The notes below the pieces were generated by a model that did not search any database, was not told the DNA's origin, and was given only the letters and a program-made list of their open reading frames with translations. From Ardenticatenales bacterium (GTDB lineage Bacteria > Chloroflexota > Anaerolineae > Promineifilales > Promineifilaceae), in assembly GCA_020634515.1 (NCBI GenBank), contig JACKBL010000005.1:372001-436000 (forward strand): a stretch of DNA of 64,000 nt, given 5' to 3'. Position numbers and translations under genes: made by a program. Every line of letters starts with the position of its first letter. Position 1 is the stretch's first letter. Of this stretch, positions 29,636 to 36,839 are shown piece by piece.

Positions 29636-30003
29636 CTTTCCTTTTTCCTTTTTTTGACGATGGTGGTGAGGAGGGCGATGAGTTGGTTGGTTTCATCTTG
29701 GAGAGGGGCTAGTTTGTCTGGGGAGAAGATGCCGGCATCCGCCAGCAATTCCAGCCAGTAGCCACTTTCATCGAGTTCTTGAAGACAAATTCCCAGTTTG
29801 GCGACGTATTCGCCGGCGGAGCGGGCGCGATAGGCTTCGCGGTAATTTGCGCCAATAGATGTGCCGGAACGCAATAACTGACGGCCAATGACGTCGGCTT
29901 CAGTTGTCGCAGGCAGACTACCATAAAGCCGTATAATCCTCAGCGCGTACTGCTTCGTCCGCTCTCGCAACGCCTCCGTCAACGAAGTTCTTGGCTCACT
30001 CAT
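29623..30003 (-). CDS. Four-helix-bundle protein (S23/IVP family) inside the cas operon
   Basis: This 126-aa protein belongs to the family first seen in intervening sequences of 23S rRNA genes. Visible features are four predicted helices, the RQLLRSGTSIGANYREA motif (residues about 41-57), AKLGICLQELDESGYWLELL, and a lysine-rich tail. Its function is unknown. It lies between cas6 and cas4. Both ends of the gene are made of octamer repeat: the start codon is the last ATG of a GAGGTATG array, with a GAGGT motif 7 bp upstream as ribosome site, and the last four residues RYEV and the TGA stop are repeat sequence. This suggests the gene was carried in or joined through the repeats. Confidence 0.9.
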   Translation of the reverse strand: MSEPRTSLTEALRERTKQYALRIIRLYGSLPATTEADVIGRQLLRSGTSIGANYREAYRARSAGEYVAKLGICLQELDESGYWLELLADAGIFSPDKLAPLQDETNQLIALLTTIVKKRKKERYEV

Positions 30004-30056
30004 ACCTCATACCTCATACCTCGCACTTCATACCTCATACCTCATACCTCCTTACC
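29999..30056. repeat. Octamer array forming the cas6 / four-helix-bundle junction
   Basis: About seven CATACCTC-type units lie on the plus strand. Read on the minus strand they give the cas6 C-terminus RRYEV and stop TGA, a Shine-Dalgarno GAGGT, and the ATG of the next gene. Confidence 0.9.
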
Positions 30057-30907
30057 ACCTGCCCCATGCCCATTGTTGTTTTGTAGCCGATGCCGGTGTA
30101 GAAGGCGAGGTCAGCAAGGCGGTTGAGGTGGCGGATGAAGGCGGGTTCGTTTTTTTCTTTGATCTCGAAGGTGACTGTGCCGGCAAAACCGACCTGCTTC
30201 CTATCGCGTCCAAAATCATACATATGGGTGGCGATTTCGTGTCGGGCGACGACGACGCATTCATTGGCAAAGGCGCGGGCGGCTTCCATGGTGTCATTTT
30301 CGGTGTAGTGGTCCCAGTAGCGGGCCAGTTCGCCGAAGACGAAGTAGGGGTCTGGTAGGACGTGCATGGCGCGAAAGGCGCGCCCGCGACGGCTAAAGGC
30401 GGTGGGGGAGCAGAAGTCCAGGGTGATGAAGCGGTCGGCGGGCGTGAGGGGTTTCTCGGACCAGTGGGAGAAGAGGTGTTCGAAGCTGTTGTAGCCGGCC
30501 TGGGGATGACTGCCTGGGCTGCTGAGGATTTCGTTGATGTGGAAGGGGATTTGCCGCAGGTTGATGGTGGCCGGCTGCGCAGGTTGGAGGAAGTTTTGGA
30601 TGAAGGTGTGGAACAGGTGGGCGTCGAGCAGGGTGATGCGCAGCCATCCTTCCTGGCCTGCTTTGAAGCGCAGTTGTCCATTTCGGCCATGGCCAAAGCC
30701 TTGTAGGGGGGAGATGGTGAAGGGTTTGCGTTTGGCGTCGGCGTGGAGGTCGTGGGCGAGGTCAGGGTCGGCGTGGCGGAGGATATTGAGGAAGGCGCCG
30801 TGGGCGAGGTGGCCTTGTGTGGCGCGGAGGGTGGTGGAAATGCCGGCACTCAAGCGAATCACTAACGCATAAAGGTCAGGCGCGGCAATGGAAGATGGTG
30901 AATGCAT
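30035..30907 (-). CDS. cas6: CRISPR repeat endoribonuclease Cas6
   Basis: This 290-aa RAMP-fold protein cuts the array transcript at each repeat to make crRNAs with an 8-nt handle. The N-terminal half holds LYALVIRLSAGISTTLRATQGHLAHGAFLNIL, with a candidate catalytic histidine. The C-terminal glycine-rich loop is GIGYKTTMGMGQV, diagnostic of Cas6. GFAGTVTFEIKEKNEPAFIRHLNRLADLAFYTGIG is the typical second ferredoxin-like strand and helix. An AAGGT ribosome site lies 8 bp before the ATG. The last residues RRYEV come from the octamer repeat. The array's hairpin (AATCGC/GCGATT) is the expected substrate. Confidence 0.93.
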   Translation of the reverse strand: MHSPSSIAAPDLYALVIRLSAGISTTLRATQGHLAHGAFLNILRHADPDLAHDLHADAKRKPFTISPLQGFGHGRNGQLRFKAGQEGWLRITLLDAHLFHTFIQNFLQPAQPATINLRQIPFHINEILSSPGSHPQAGYNSFEHLFSHWSEKPLTPADRFITLDFCSPTAFSRRGRAFRAMHVLPDPYFVFGELARYWDHYTENDTMEAARAFANECVVVARHEIATHMYDFGRDRKQVGFAGTVTFEIKEKNEPAFIRHLNRLADLAFYTGIGYKTTMGMGQVVRRYEV

Positions 30908-31111
30908 GATTAGTACCTTATCAGTGAAGTTCTTGTACAGAAGGTAAGAAAATCATCAAAGTGGGGCAGAACCTTTTTGGTTGTGGCTAGTCCATATTAG
31001 GAAAGTGCCTCGTGGTGAATTTGACATACATCTGGTGAGTTTGTGTGATGAATTAGATTTTTACAAGACAATTCGGTAAAATGCTTTGTATTGACGGAAG
31101 TGTTTATTTAG

Positions 31112-31140
31112 ATTGGTTCATTCTTGGAGAATGAACCAAT
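31112..31140. repeat. Perfect palindrome of a dispersed family
   Basis: ATTGGTTCATTCT and AGAATGAACCAAT, 13 bp each, flank a 3-bp loop. The same motif family occurs at 8993-9069 and 62296-62354. Here it lies 12 bp before the vapB start, and could be an operator or a transcription-end hairpin for the surrounding 245-bp gap, which otherwise holds nothing clear. Confidence 0.7.
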
Positions 31141-31152
31141 TACGAGAGGTGC

Positions 31153-31392
31153 ATGATGACGGTTGTTGCGGCAAAAGTAAGTACCCGGTATCAGGTGGTT
31201 ATTCCCAAAGAGGTGCGAGAGTTGTTGCATATCCAACCGGAAGACACGGTTTTGTTTCTGATTGATGGCGAGCAGGTCTATCTGCGGCCACGGCCACGAA
31301 GTTTTACGGAGATGTTGCGCGGTCTGCATCGGCAGGTTTGGGCGGATGATGCGGCGGCATGGTTGGAAGAGGAACGGGCGGCATGGGAGTAG
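31153..31392 (+). CDS. vapB: AbrB/MazE-type antitoxin of a VapBC module
   Basis: This 79-aa protein has an N-terminal swapped-hairpin AbrB domain: AAKVSTRYQVVIPKEVRELLHIQPEDTVLFLIDGEQVYLRP. The C-terminal helix tail (MLRGLHRQVWADDAAAWLEEERAAWE) would wrap the toxin. It is the expected DNA-binding, autoregulating antitoxin. It is read opposite to all cas genes, between csc1 and cas6. The start at 31153 has AGAGG just upstream; a second ATG follows directly. The stop overlaps the toxin start by 10 bp, so the two are translationally coupled. Confidence 0.9.
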   Translation: MMTVVAAKVSTRYQVVIPKEVRELLHIQPEDTVLFLIDGEQVYLRPRPRSFTEMLRGLHRQVWADDAAAWLEEERAAWE

Positions 31393-31841
31393 CGGAATTG
31401 CAGGAGGCGATTCGGGGACGCCGCCTGGTGTTGCTGGACACCATGGTGTGGATTTATCTGTTGGATGCTCATCCGCGCTATGCTGATCTGGCGGCCGTGG
31501 TGTTGCGTGGGGTGGAGGAGGGGGGGAATGCCGGCATCATCAGCAGCATCACGTTGGCGGAACTGTTGACGGCTCCGGCCAGAGCAGGGGACGAACGAGC
31601 GCTGCGCGACTACGAACTGTATCTGGCACATTTTCCGAACCTTACTATCGCGCCTTGCGACGCCGCCACTGCCCGGCAAGCGGCGCGAGTACGGGCGCAA
31701 ACCGGGCTGCGGCTGCCAGACGCGATTGTGTTGGCGACAGGCCATCTTGCCGGCGCGGACGTGGTGGTGAGCAATGACAAGCGGTGGGAAGGGAAAACGG
31801 GAGACATGGCTTTTTTGCTGCTGGAGACGTTCCTCGAATAG
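31383..31841 (+). CDS. vapC: PIN-domain toxin of a VapBC module
   Basis: This 152-aa PIN ribonuclease has its four acidic residues: Asp19 (VLLDTMVWIYLLD), Glu60 (SITLAELLT), Asp113 (RLPDAIVLATG) and Asp132 (VVSNDKRW). Family members cut tRNA or rRNA when freed from the antitoxin. The start at 31383 overlaps the end of the antitoxin gene. A TGCCGGCA octamer lies in the gene at 31529. Sitting inside the cas locus, the pair may act as a guard against loss of the CRISPR system; this is inferred from position only. Confidence 0.92.
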   Translation: MGVAELQEAIRGRRLVLLDTMVWIYLLDAHPRYADLAAVVLRGVEEGGNAGIISSITLAELLTAPARAGDERALRDYELYLAHFPNLTIAPCDAATARQAARVRAQTGLRLPDAIVLATGHLAGADVVVSNDKRWEGKTGDMAFLLLETFLE

Positions 31842-31895
31842 GCGCACCGCGTTACCTGTCCGATTCTTGGAGAATACAAAGCGCATACAAACCTA

Positions 31896-32576
31896 TCACG
31901 AGCGCATACTCTCTGGGAATACATAAGATAGACCCACGGGAAAAACGTATTTGCCCCTTTCTGTCTCAGCAAACCACCATTTGCTTGTAAGTCGTACATG
32001 ATCTAGTAGGCTACCTGGTGGCATTGATATCAGATCGAACGTAGTTAGCCGCTCAATTGGTAAATCCAGTGGATTCATTGGCAGGCTGGCTTCTAATGAT
32101 TCCTCCTCCCTTTGACTTGCTTCTGCGACTTCCCACTCAATCCGAGCCTTACTACGCCACAATCCCAGGCGAATCCAATTCGGCAAAGTCAACTCTTCCC
32201 GGGCTGAAAGCACGGCAAACAGAAACCGACTCTCGACAGCAAGTTCTTTGGCGCGGCCAAATGATGGCGTATTCAATCTGCCTTTTTCCATCTCCACATG
32301 ATAAAGGTTATTGGCGTATTTGAAGGTGTTTAAGACATAGGAAACGGCTATACCCCGTGCTGGAGTAACGTAAATGCCACGCGCATTCAAAGGCGTTAAT
32401 TGCTCGGCATAGCGTGGCACTTGCTCTCTGTGAAAATAGGGCGCTACCGCCAGTTCTAAGGCATAGGTAAGCGCATAGTTATGCAAATAGCGCCCTGTTT
32501 CATACAGACGGCCGATTTCCCGGGTCGCATAGAATAAATTCTCATGCAAGGTCAGCGTTCCCAGGTAAACGTGCAT
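31896..32576 (-). CDS. csc1: Type I-D Cascade subunit Csc1 (Cas5 family)
   Basis: This 226-aa protein begins MHVYLGTLTLHENLFYATREIGRLYETGRYLHNYALTYAL, the characteristic Csc1/Cas5d-type opening. It contains the RAMP-like middle VTPARGIAVSYVLNTFKYANNLYHVE. In the type I-D complex it caps the crRNA 5' handle. The ATG at 32576 follows AGGAGG by 7 bp, so longer upstream starts are rejected. It lies 13 bp after csc2 and is probably the last gene of the cas3'-cas10d-csc2-csc1 unit, since vapBC interrupts on the other strand. Confidence 0.92.
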   Translation of the reverse strand: MHVYLGTLTLHENLFYATREIGRLYETGRYLHNYALTYALELAVAPYFHREQVPRYAEQLTPLNARGIYVTPARGIAVSYVLNTFKYANNLYHVEMEKGRLNTPSFGRAKELAVESRFLFAVLSAREELTLPNWIRLGLWRSKARIEWEVAEASQREEESLEASLPMNPLDLPIERLTTFDLISMPPGSLLDHVRLTSKWWFAETERGKYVFPVGLSYVFPESMRS

Positions 32577-32589
32577 CCGCAACCTCCTG

Positions 32590-33597
32590 TCATTTCCGCG
32601 ATGATTTGATATACGTCTCGTAATACCGGGAACTGTCCGCAAAAGCTGTTTGCAACAATTGTCGCATGGAATTAGCATCGGACAGCCGCCCGGTAAACGT
32701 CGCCAACCAATTTGTCAGAGCTTCTCCAGTCAGAAGTTGATCAAGGGTTACGCCATCTTCTTGCAACAGCGTGGGAATCAACGATACTGCTTTTTCTCTG
32801 GCAAGGGACACATTCACCGGGGCGGGCGGCTGAATCGCATCAACCATCTGGTCATGGAGCTTCTGGCAGAACTTGAGATTGGAGAAGATCTCGCCGTCGG
32901 TCAGGGCTATTGCCAGGATATGGTTGGCAATCCCACCGGTGCGCGTGGTTTGCGCGCCATAATGTTTGGTGCGAATGACGTTGTTAACGACGTACTCAAA
33001 AAGAGCGACCGTAGCATCACGAATGGTGATAACCGTAGGAAACAAGACCTGTGGTTTTACGTGATCTGCTTCGTTAATGCGGCTAGTAACCTGTCCCGCC
33101 CGGCTCATCGTGCCGCCTTCATACGGCGCGTTAAGGGTGAAAGATTCATGGGATGAAGCGTAATCAGTCAGGCTATAGGCCGTGTCGGTAATAACTTTGG
33201 ACTTTTCCGAGCCGGAATCGCCAATGGCAAAGCCGTAAGTAATACAGTCGGGGCACTGATTACAGAATTGGACGTTGTAATCACAAATGAGACGTCCGTT
33301 TCCATCCATGCCCGCTTTTTTCTTCTCGTCATATGGTTCGCTGCTGAGAAACTCGTAACGGCGTAGTAGTTCTCGACCGGTCAAGCGTTCCGGGGTTGTT
33401 TGCTTCCGCTTGAAAATGGTGAGACGGGTCATCGGTTTGGGGTCAACCAGCCCGCTGCTGACGCGAGCCGTATTCAGTTCGCCATCCGTTTGGAAAATGG
33501 CGTAGGACGTCGTTTCACGCAGCACAATGATGTGTGCATAATGGCCAGATGGCTTACTAGGGACAGCTTTGGGGAACCAATCGGTATTCAGGGTCAT
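32590..33597 (-). CDS. csc2: Type I-D Cascade backbone subunit Csc2 (Cas7 family)
   Basis: This 335-aa protein forms the helical backbone that holds the crRNA spacer. Family features include KPSGHYAHIIVLRETTSYAIFQTDGE at the start, the zinc-like cluster FCNQCPDCITYGFAIGDSGSEKSKV, and RAGQVTSRINEADHVKPQVLFPTVITIRDAT. A strong segment TGGIANHILAIALTDGEIFSNLKF follows. It lies 12 bp downstream of cas10d and 13 bp upstream of csc1, so the genes are co-transcribed. Length matches the family. Confidence 0.95.
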   Translation of the reverse strand: MTLNTDWFPKAVPSKPSGHYAHIIVLRETTSYAIFQTDGELNTARVSSGLVDPKPMTRLTIFKRKQTTPERLTGRELLRRYEFLSSEPYDEKKKAGMDGNGRLICDYNVQFCNQCPDCITYGFAIGDSGSEKSKVITDTAYSLTDYASSHESFTLNAPYEGGTMSRAGQVTSRINEADHVKPQVLFPTVITIRDATVALFEYVVNNVIRTKHYGAQTTRTGGIANHILAIALTDGEIFSNLKFCQKLHDQMVDAIQPPAPVNVSLAREKAVSLIPTLLQEDGVTLDQLLTGEALTNWLATFTGRLSDANSMRQLLQTAFADSSRYYETYIKSSRK

Positions 33598-33609
33598 GTT
33601 ATCCTCCGT

Positions 33610-36600
33610 TTATGATTCGTTATTATCGTTGTCATCTTCTGGCTGGGCGTTCCGTTCTTGCCAATACGCGGCTTCCGCATCCAGATAGATGATCTCGCAA
33701 GTGTTTTTGAGTAGATTTAACTGCTTGCCTCGCAAGGCGGCCATGTCAGCGCCCAAAACGTCAAAATAGATCGTGCCGACGAAGTAGTCAGCAAAAGCTT
33801 GCATGGCGGCAAAACGGCGGTTCATTGCTTCGGCCGGGGTTTCGTCCCCGATTCGTCGGGACAAATGCCCATCAGCACTACCGCTAATAACCCGATCCAT
33901 AAAACCGCGCACTTCGCCATAAACGACCTCAGTAAGGCTTTCTTGGTCCCCAAACAGCCTGGGATCAGCATCCAAGATAGCCCTGGACGCTACGGTAATG
34001 GGACGCAAATAGCTATTGGAATTGCGCCGTTTGTGCCGATAAAACTGCCGGTATAGCTCCGTCAGGTGACGAGCATGGGACATACGAACACCTCCTTGAT
34101 GGGGAAATAATTCATCGAGAACTTCGATGTATTGTTGATACAAACGCGCATGGCCATAGGGAATGGACTCCTTTCCCTCAGTACGCTGCCACTTTTTCAG
34201 ATAGGCTGCGGCCCACAGGCTGTTACTGGAGAGGCTGCGGGCCAGCGGTGGGATAGCGTGCCAGCGATATTCACCCTTACTGAGCCGGGCATTGCCATCT
34301 AGATGAATCATGTAGGTGACAATCAAACCACGTAATCGCAGCAGTAAACGGTCCAAAGGTAAGCGACCATATCCCACCACATCATTCACATAATGGTGGG
34401 GCGCGTCAAAAAAAACAGTCTCGTCTAGTTCATCCGCTTCATGCAGCAAGGGAATGGGTGATTCGGTCGTTACCACTTTCACATCCAGAACCAAAGGCAA
34501 AATCAGCGCCAGAAAAGCAGGATTGATCCACGCTTCAGCATCTTTGGCATTACGACCAGGGGGGATACCGAGGAAGAAGAGGGAGATGGGGTCATTCTCG
34601 GGAAAGTGTAGCCGGAACAGGCGGTCCTCTTGCGGCGGTTCAGGTGTTAGCATGAATTCCTGCAATCTTTGCAGCGTAGCAACATCCAACTTTATTCCAT
34701 CCCTATCTTCCGTCAGCAATGCTTTGCGAATAGACGAAAAACTGAGATTTTTGAGGGTGTGATAAAGGTAATTGACTTGCACAGCCGTTTCTGGTGTAAA
34801 GAAATAGGCTGGATAGAAGTACAGATAGCGGAATTTGCGCCCCTCAAAACGACCGCCAATGGAACCGCCACGATTCATCAGAATTTGCCGCAGCATCATT
34901 TCCATTTCGCACAATTGACAGATGTTGCGAATGGCTTTTGTGCTATGCAAGGGCTGTTTGTTTGTATAAACCTGCGGAGCAAACAAAATACCGGGTTCGC
35001 GCTGCGGGTTAATCGTGAAAGCGGAAGAACATAGCGAGCAAACGGTTGTTGCCTTGCGCCCTTTACGTTTCGCGCTCTGGTAGCGCAGTAGTTCGGCCTC
35101 GACAAGTTGATTGATATTGGTTTGCGCGGTATCCGCCGGACCAAAAGTGAGGGTTTGAGCGATGTAGTCGCGCAAATCATCCCACCCATCCGGTTGCGAA
35201 CCGTTTTGTTGTTCGTTCTGAGCTTGTTCAACTCCCCCGGCTAACGATTCGGCCAACTTCTCCAACAAGGTTCGCCATTGCCGTGGGTCGCGGCCCCGTC
35301 CTTTATGTTGCGTGTAATAGGCAGCTGCGTAATACCAATGGTAGGGCGTGCCGCCAGTATTGGGAGCGTTTTGCAGAGCAACAAAGGTCGGCTGGATAGC
35401 AGCGATGTCTAAAGCTCTAAGCAGGATATCGGCAGCATTCAGGTCCGAAACAGCTGTTTGCGCAAGATTGGTGACAAAAGCGGCAAACTCAGCCAGTTGA
35501 TCCACACGGGGGTCATTGCCGTCCAATTCATCCAAATTGAGGGGGACGTCAAGCCAACCTTTGCTGGTAATCTTTTCCAACCGCTGACTAAATACGGCTT
35601 TCTTTGTTTCCGGAATTTGCTTAAAGACGGCTCTGGCGGTCAGGCGAATCTGGTCGGGAATGGACAGGTGCAAATCATAATAGGGTGCGGCTTTTAATCC
35701 TTTGCCTGCTCGTGAAAAGCCAACAAATTGTGTTTTCAATCGCTTACCGCAAGCATCTCGGATGCGTTGAATCGTTGCTTCGGCTACGTCGCTTGCCTCA
35801 GGAAAGGGGGGAATGGGGTGTTTTGCCAGATACACGGCACCGCTTGGTGCGTAAAGCAGCGGCACGCAATGTTCTGTTTGCAGCGCGGACATGGCCGCAT
35901 TGTGGATGAAGTTAGTGAGTACGCCCCGGTTTTCGCTGGTGTGGTGATAGAGCAGGCGGGCGTCACCGCCGCTGAGGTTGTGAATCCGGTCTATAATTGA
36001 GTTGTGTGTTGCCAGGGCAATGGGGGTTTTGGCAATGTAGGCCAGGTAATCAGCCAACGTACAGAGGTCGGCGGCAAGTTCACGGGAACGGCCGTTTAAT
36101 CGCACTTTGGGCAAGGCGCTCAGGTTTAACATGGTTCCCCAACGGCGTTGTGTATTCACGGCCAGGTAGATGATGTCATGCAGCCAGGTTTCCAACCCAC
36201 CAATGGGTTCCAGAAATTTATCAAGGCCCAGGCGAGTGCCCCATTCACGGAAAATGTCCTCAAATGCCGGCAGATGTAAAGCTGGATTGGCGCTATCATG
36301 GCTGAGACCGCGCGCCGCCAATTCGGTTTGCATCTCCGGCAACTTGACCCAGTCGTGCATGGTGAAACCCGCGCAGAAGAGGTAATAAGTTGGTTCATCC
36401 CAGGCAAAAAAGCGGGGAGCATTCCATGCATTAAGCAAACGGGCCACATTGGCGGCGGGAAGCAACCCGTTGACCAGGTGGGCGCGCAGGCTCTGATCAT
36501 GTCGATAGCGCGAGACTTCCTCTTCGCTTTTCCCCTCCGCCAGCCGCGCCGTAATGAATTCCTCACCTCCCTTCGCTGTCTTCAAGGCTAGATATTCTGA

Positions 36601-36828
36601 TAGCTGTGGCGCAACGTGCGTTACGTAATCTTGCAGAACTCTGTCGTCAGGTGATGTTTTGAACACTGCCTGCCGCAACAGCCAGGAAAACAGAGGTTCT
36701 TCCGCTAAAGCAGGGTCAGTTTTCGTTTCAGTTATCTCTTCTTCATCATCAATGTCGTCTTCCAGTTCGTCATCCTGACTGGGCGGAAGATCAACAATAA
36801 CGGAACCCGGTGTGCGTCTTTTGGGCAT
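33610..36828 (-). CDS. cas10d: Type I-D large subunit Cas10d (Csc3) with HD nuclease
   Basis: This 1072-aa protein is the type I-D large subunit. In this subtype it carries the HD nuclease that elsewhere belongs to Cas3. His158-Asp159 lie in CAGFTMHDWVKLPE. Two CxxC pairs of a zinc site are at about residues 597-600 (VCSLCSS) and 634-637 (CQLCE). A palm-like region follows (FRYLYFYPAYFFTPE). The N-terminus has an acidic stretch (DDELEDDIDDEEEITE). The ATG at 36828 has AAGGAG 6 bp upstream. It starts 11 bp after cas3' ends, in a tight operon. The assignment as nuclease rests on the HD motif and on what is known of type I-D. Confidence 0.95.
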   Translation of the reverse strand: MPKRRTPGSVIVDLPPSQDDELEDDIDDEEEITETKTDPALAEEPLFSWLLRQAVFKTSPDDRVLQDYVTHVAPQLSEYLALKTAKGGEEFITARLAEGKSEEEVSRYRHDQSLRAHLVNGLLPAANVARLLNAWNAPRFFAWDEPTYYLFCAGFTMHDWVKLPEMQTELAARGLSHDSANPALHLPAFEDIFREWGTRLGLDKFLEPIGGLETWLHDIIYLAVNTQRRWGTMLNLSALPKVRLNGRSRELAADLCTLADYLAYIAKTPIALATHNSIIDRIHNLSGGDARLLYHHTSENRGVLTNFIHNAAMSALQTEHCVPLLYAPSGAVYLAKHPIPPFPEASDVAEATIQRIRDACGKRLKTQFVGFSRAGKGLKAAPYYDLHLSIPDQIRLTARAVFKQIPETKKAVFSQRLEKITSKGWLDVPLNLDELDGNDPRVDQLAEFAAFVTNLAQTAVSDLNAADILLRALDIAAIQPTFVALQNAPNTGGTPYHWYYAAAYYTQHKGRGRDPRQWRTLLEKLAESLAGGVEQAQNEQQNGSQPDGWDDLRDYIAQTLTFGPADTAQTNINQLVEAELLRYQSAKRKGRKATTVCSLCSSAFTINPQREPGILFAPQVYTNKQPLHSTKAIRNICQLCEMEMMLRQILMNRGGSIGGRFEGRKFRYLYFYPAYFFTPETAVQVNYLYHTLKNLSFSSIRKALLTEDRDGIKLDVATLQRLQEFMLTPEPPQEDRLFRLHFPENDPISLFFLGIPPGRNAKDAEAWINPAFLALILPLVLDVKVVTTESPIPLLHEADELDETVFFDAPHHYVNDVVGYGRLPLDRLLLRLRGLIVTYMIHLDGNARLSKGEYRWHAIPPLARSLSSNSLWAAAYLKKWQRTEGKESIPYGHARLYQQYIEVLDELFPHQGGVRMSHARHLTELYRQFYRHKRRNSNSYLRPITVASRAILDADPRLFGDQESLTEVVYGEVRGFMDRVISGSADGHLSRRIGDETPAEAMNRRFAAMQAFADYFVGTIYFDVLGADMAALRGKQLNLLKNTCEIIYLDAEAAYWQERNAQPEDDNDNNES

Positions 36829-36839
36829 ATCGTCTCCTT

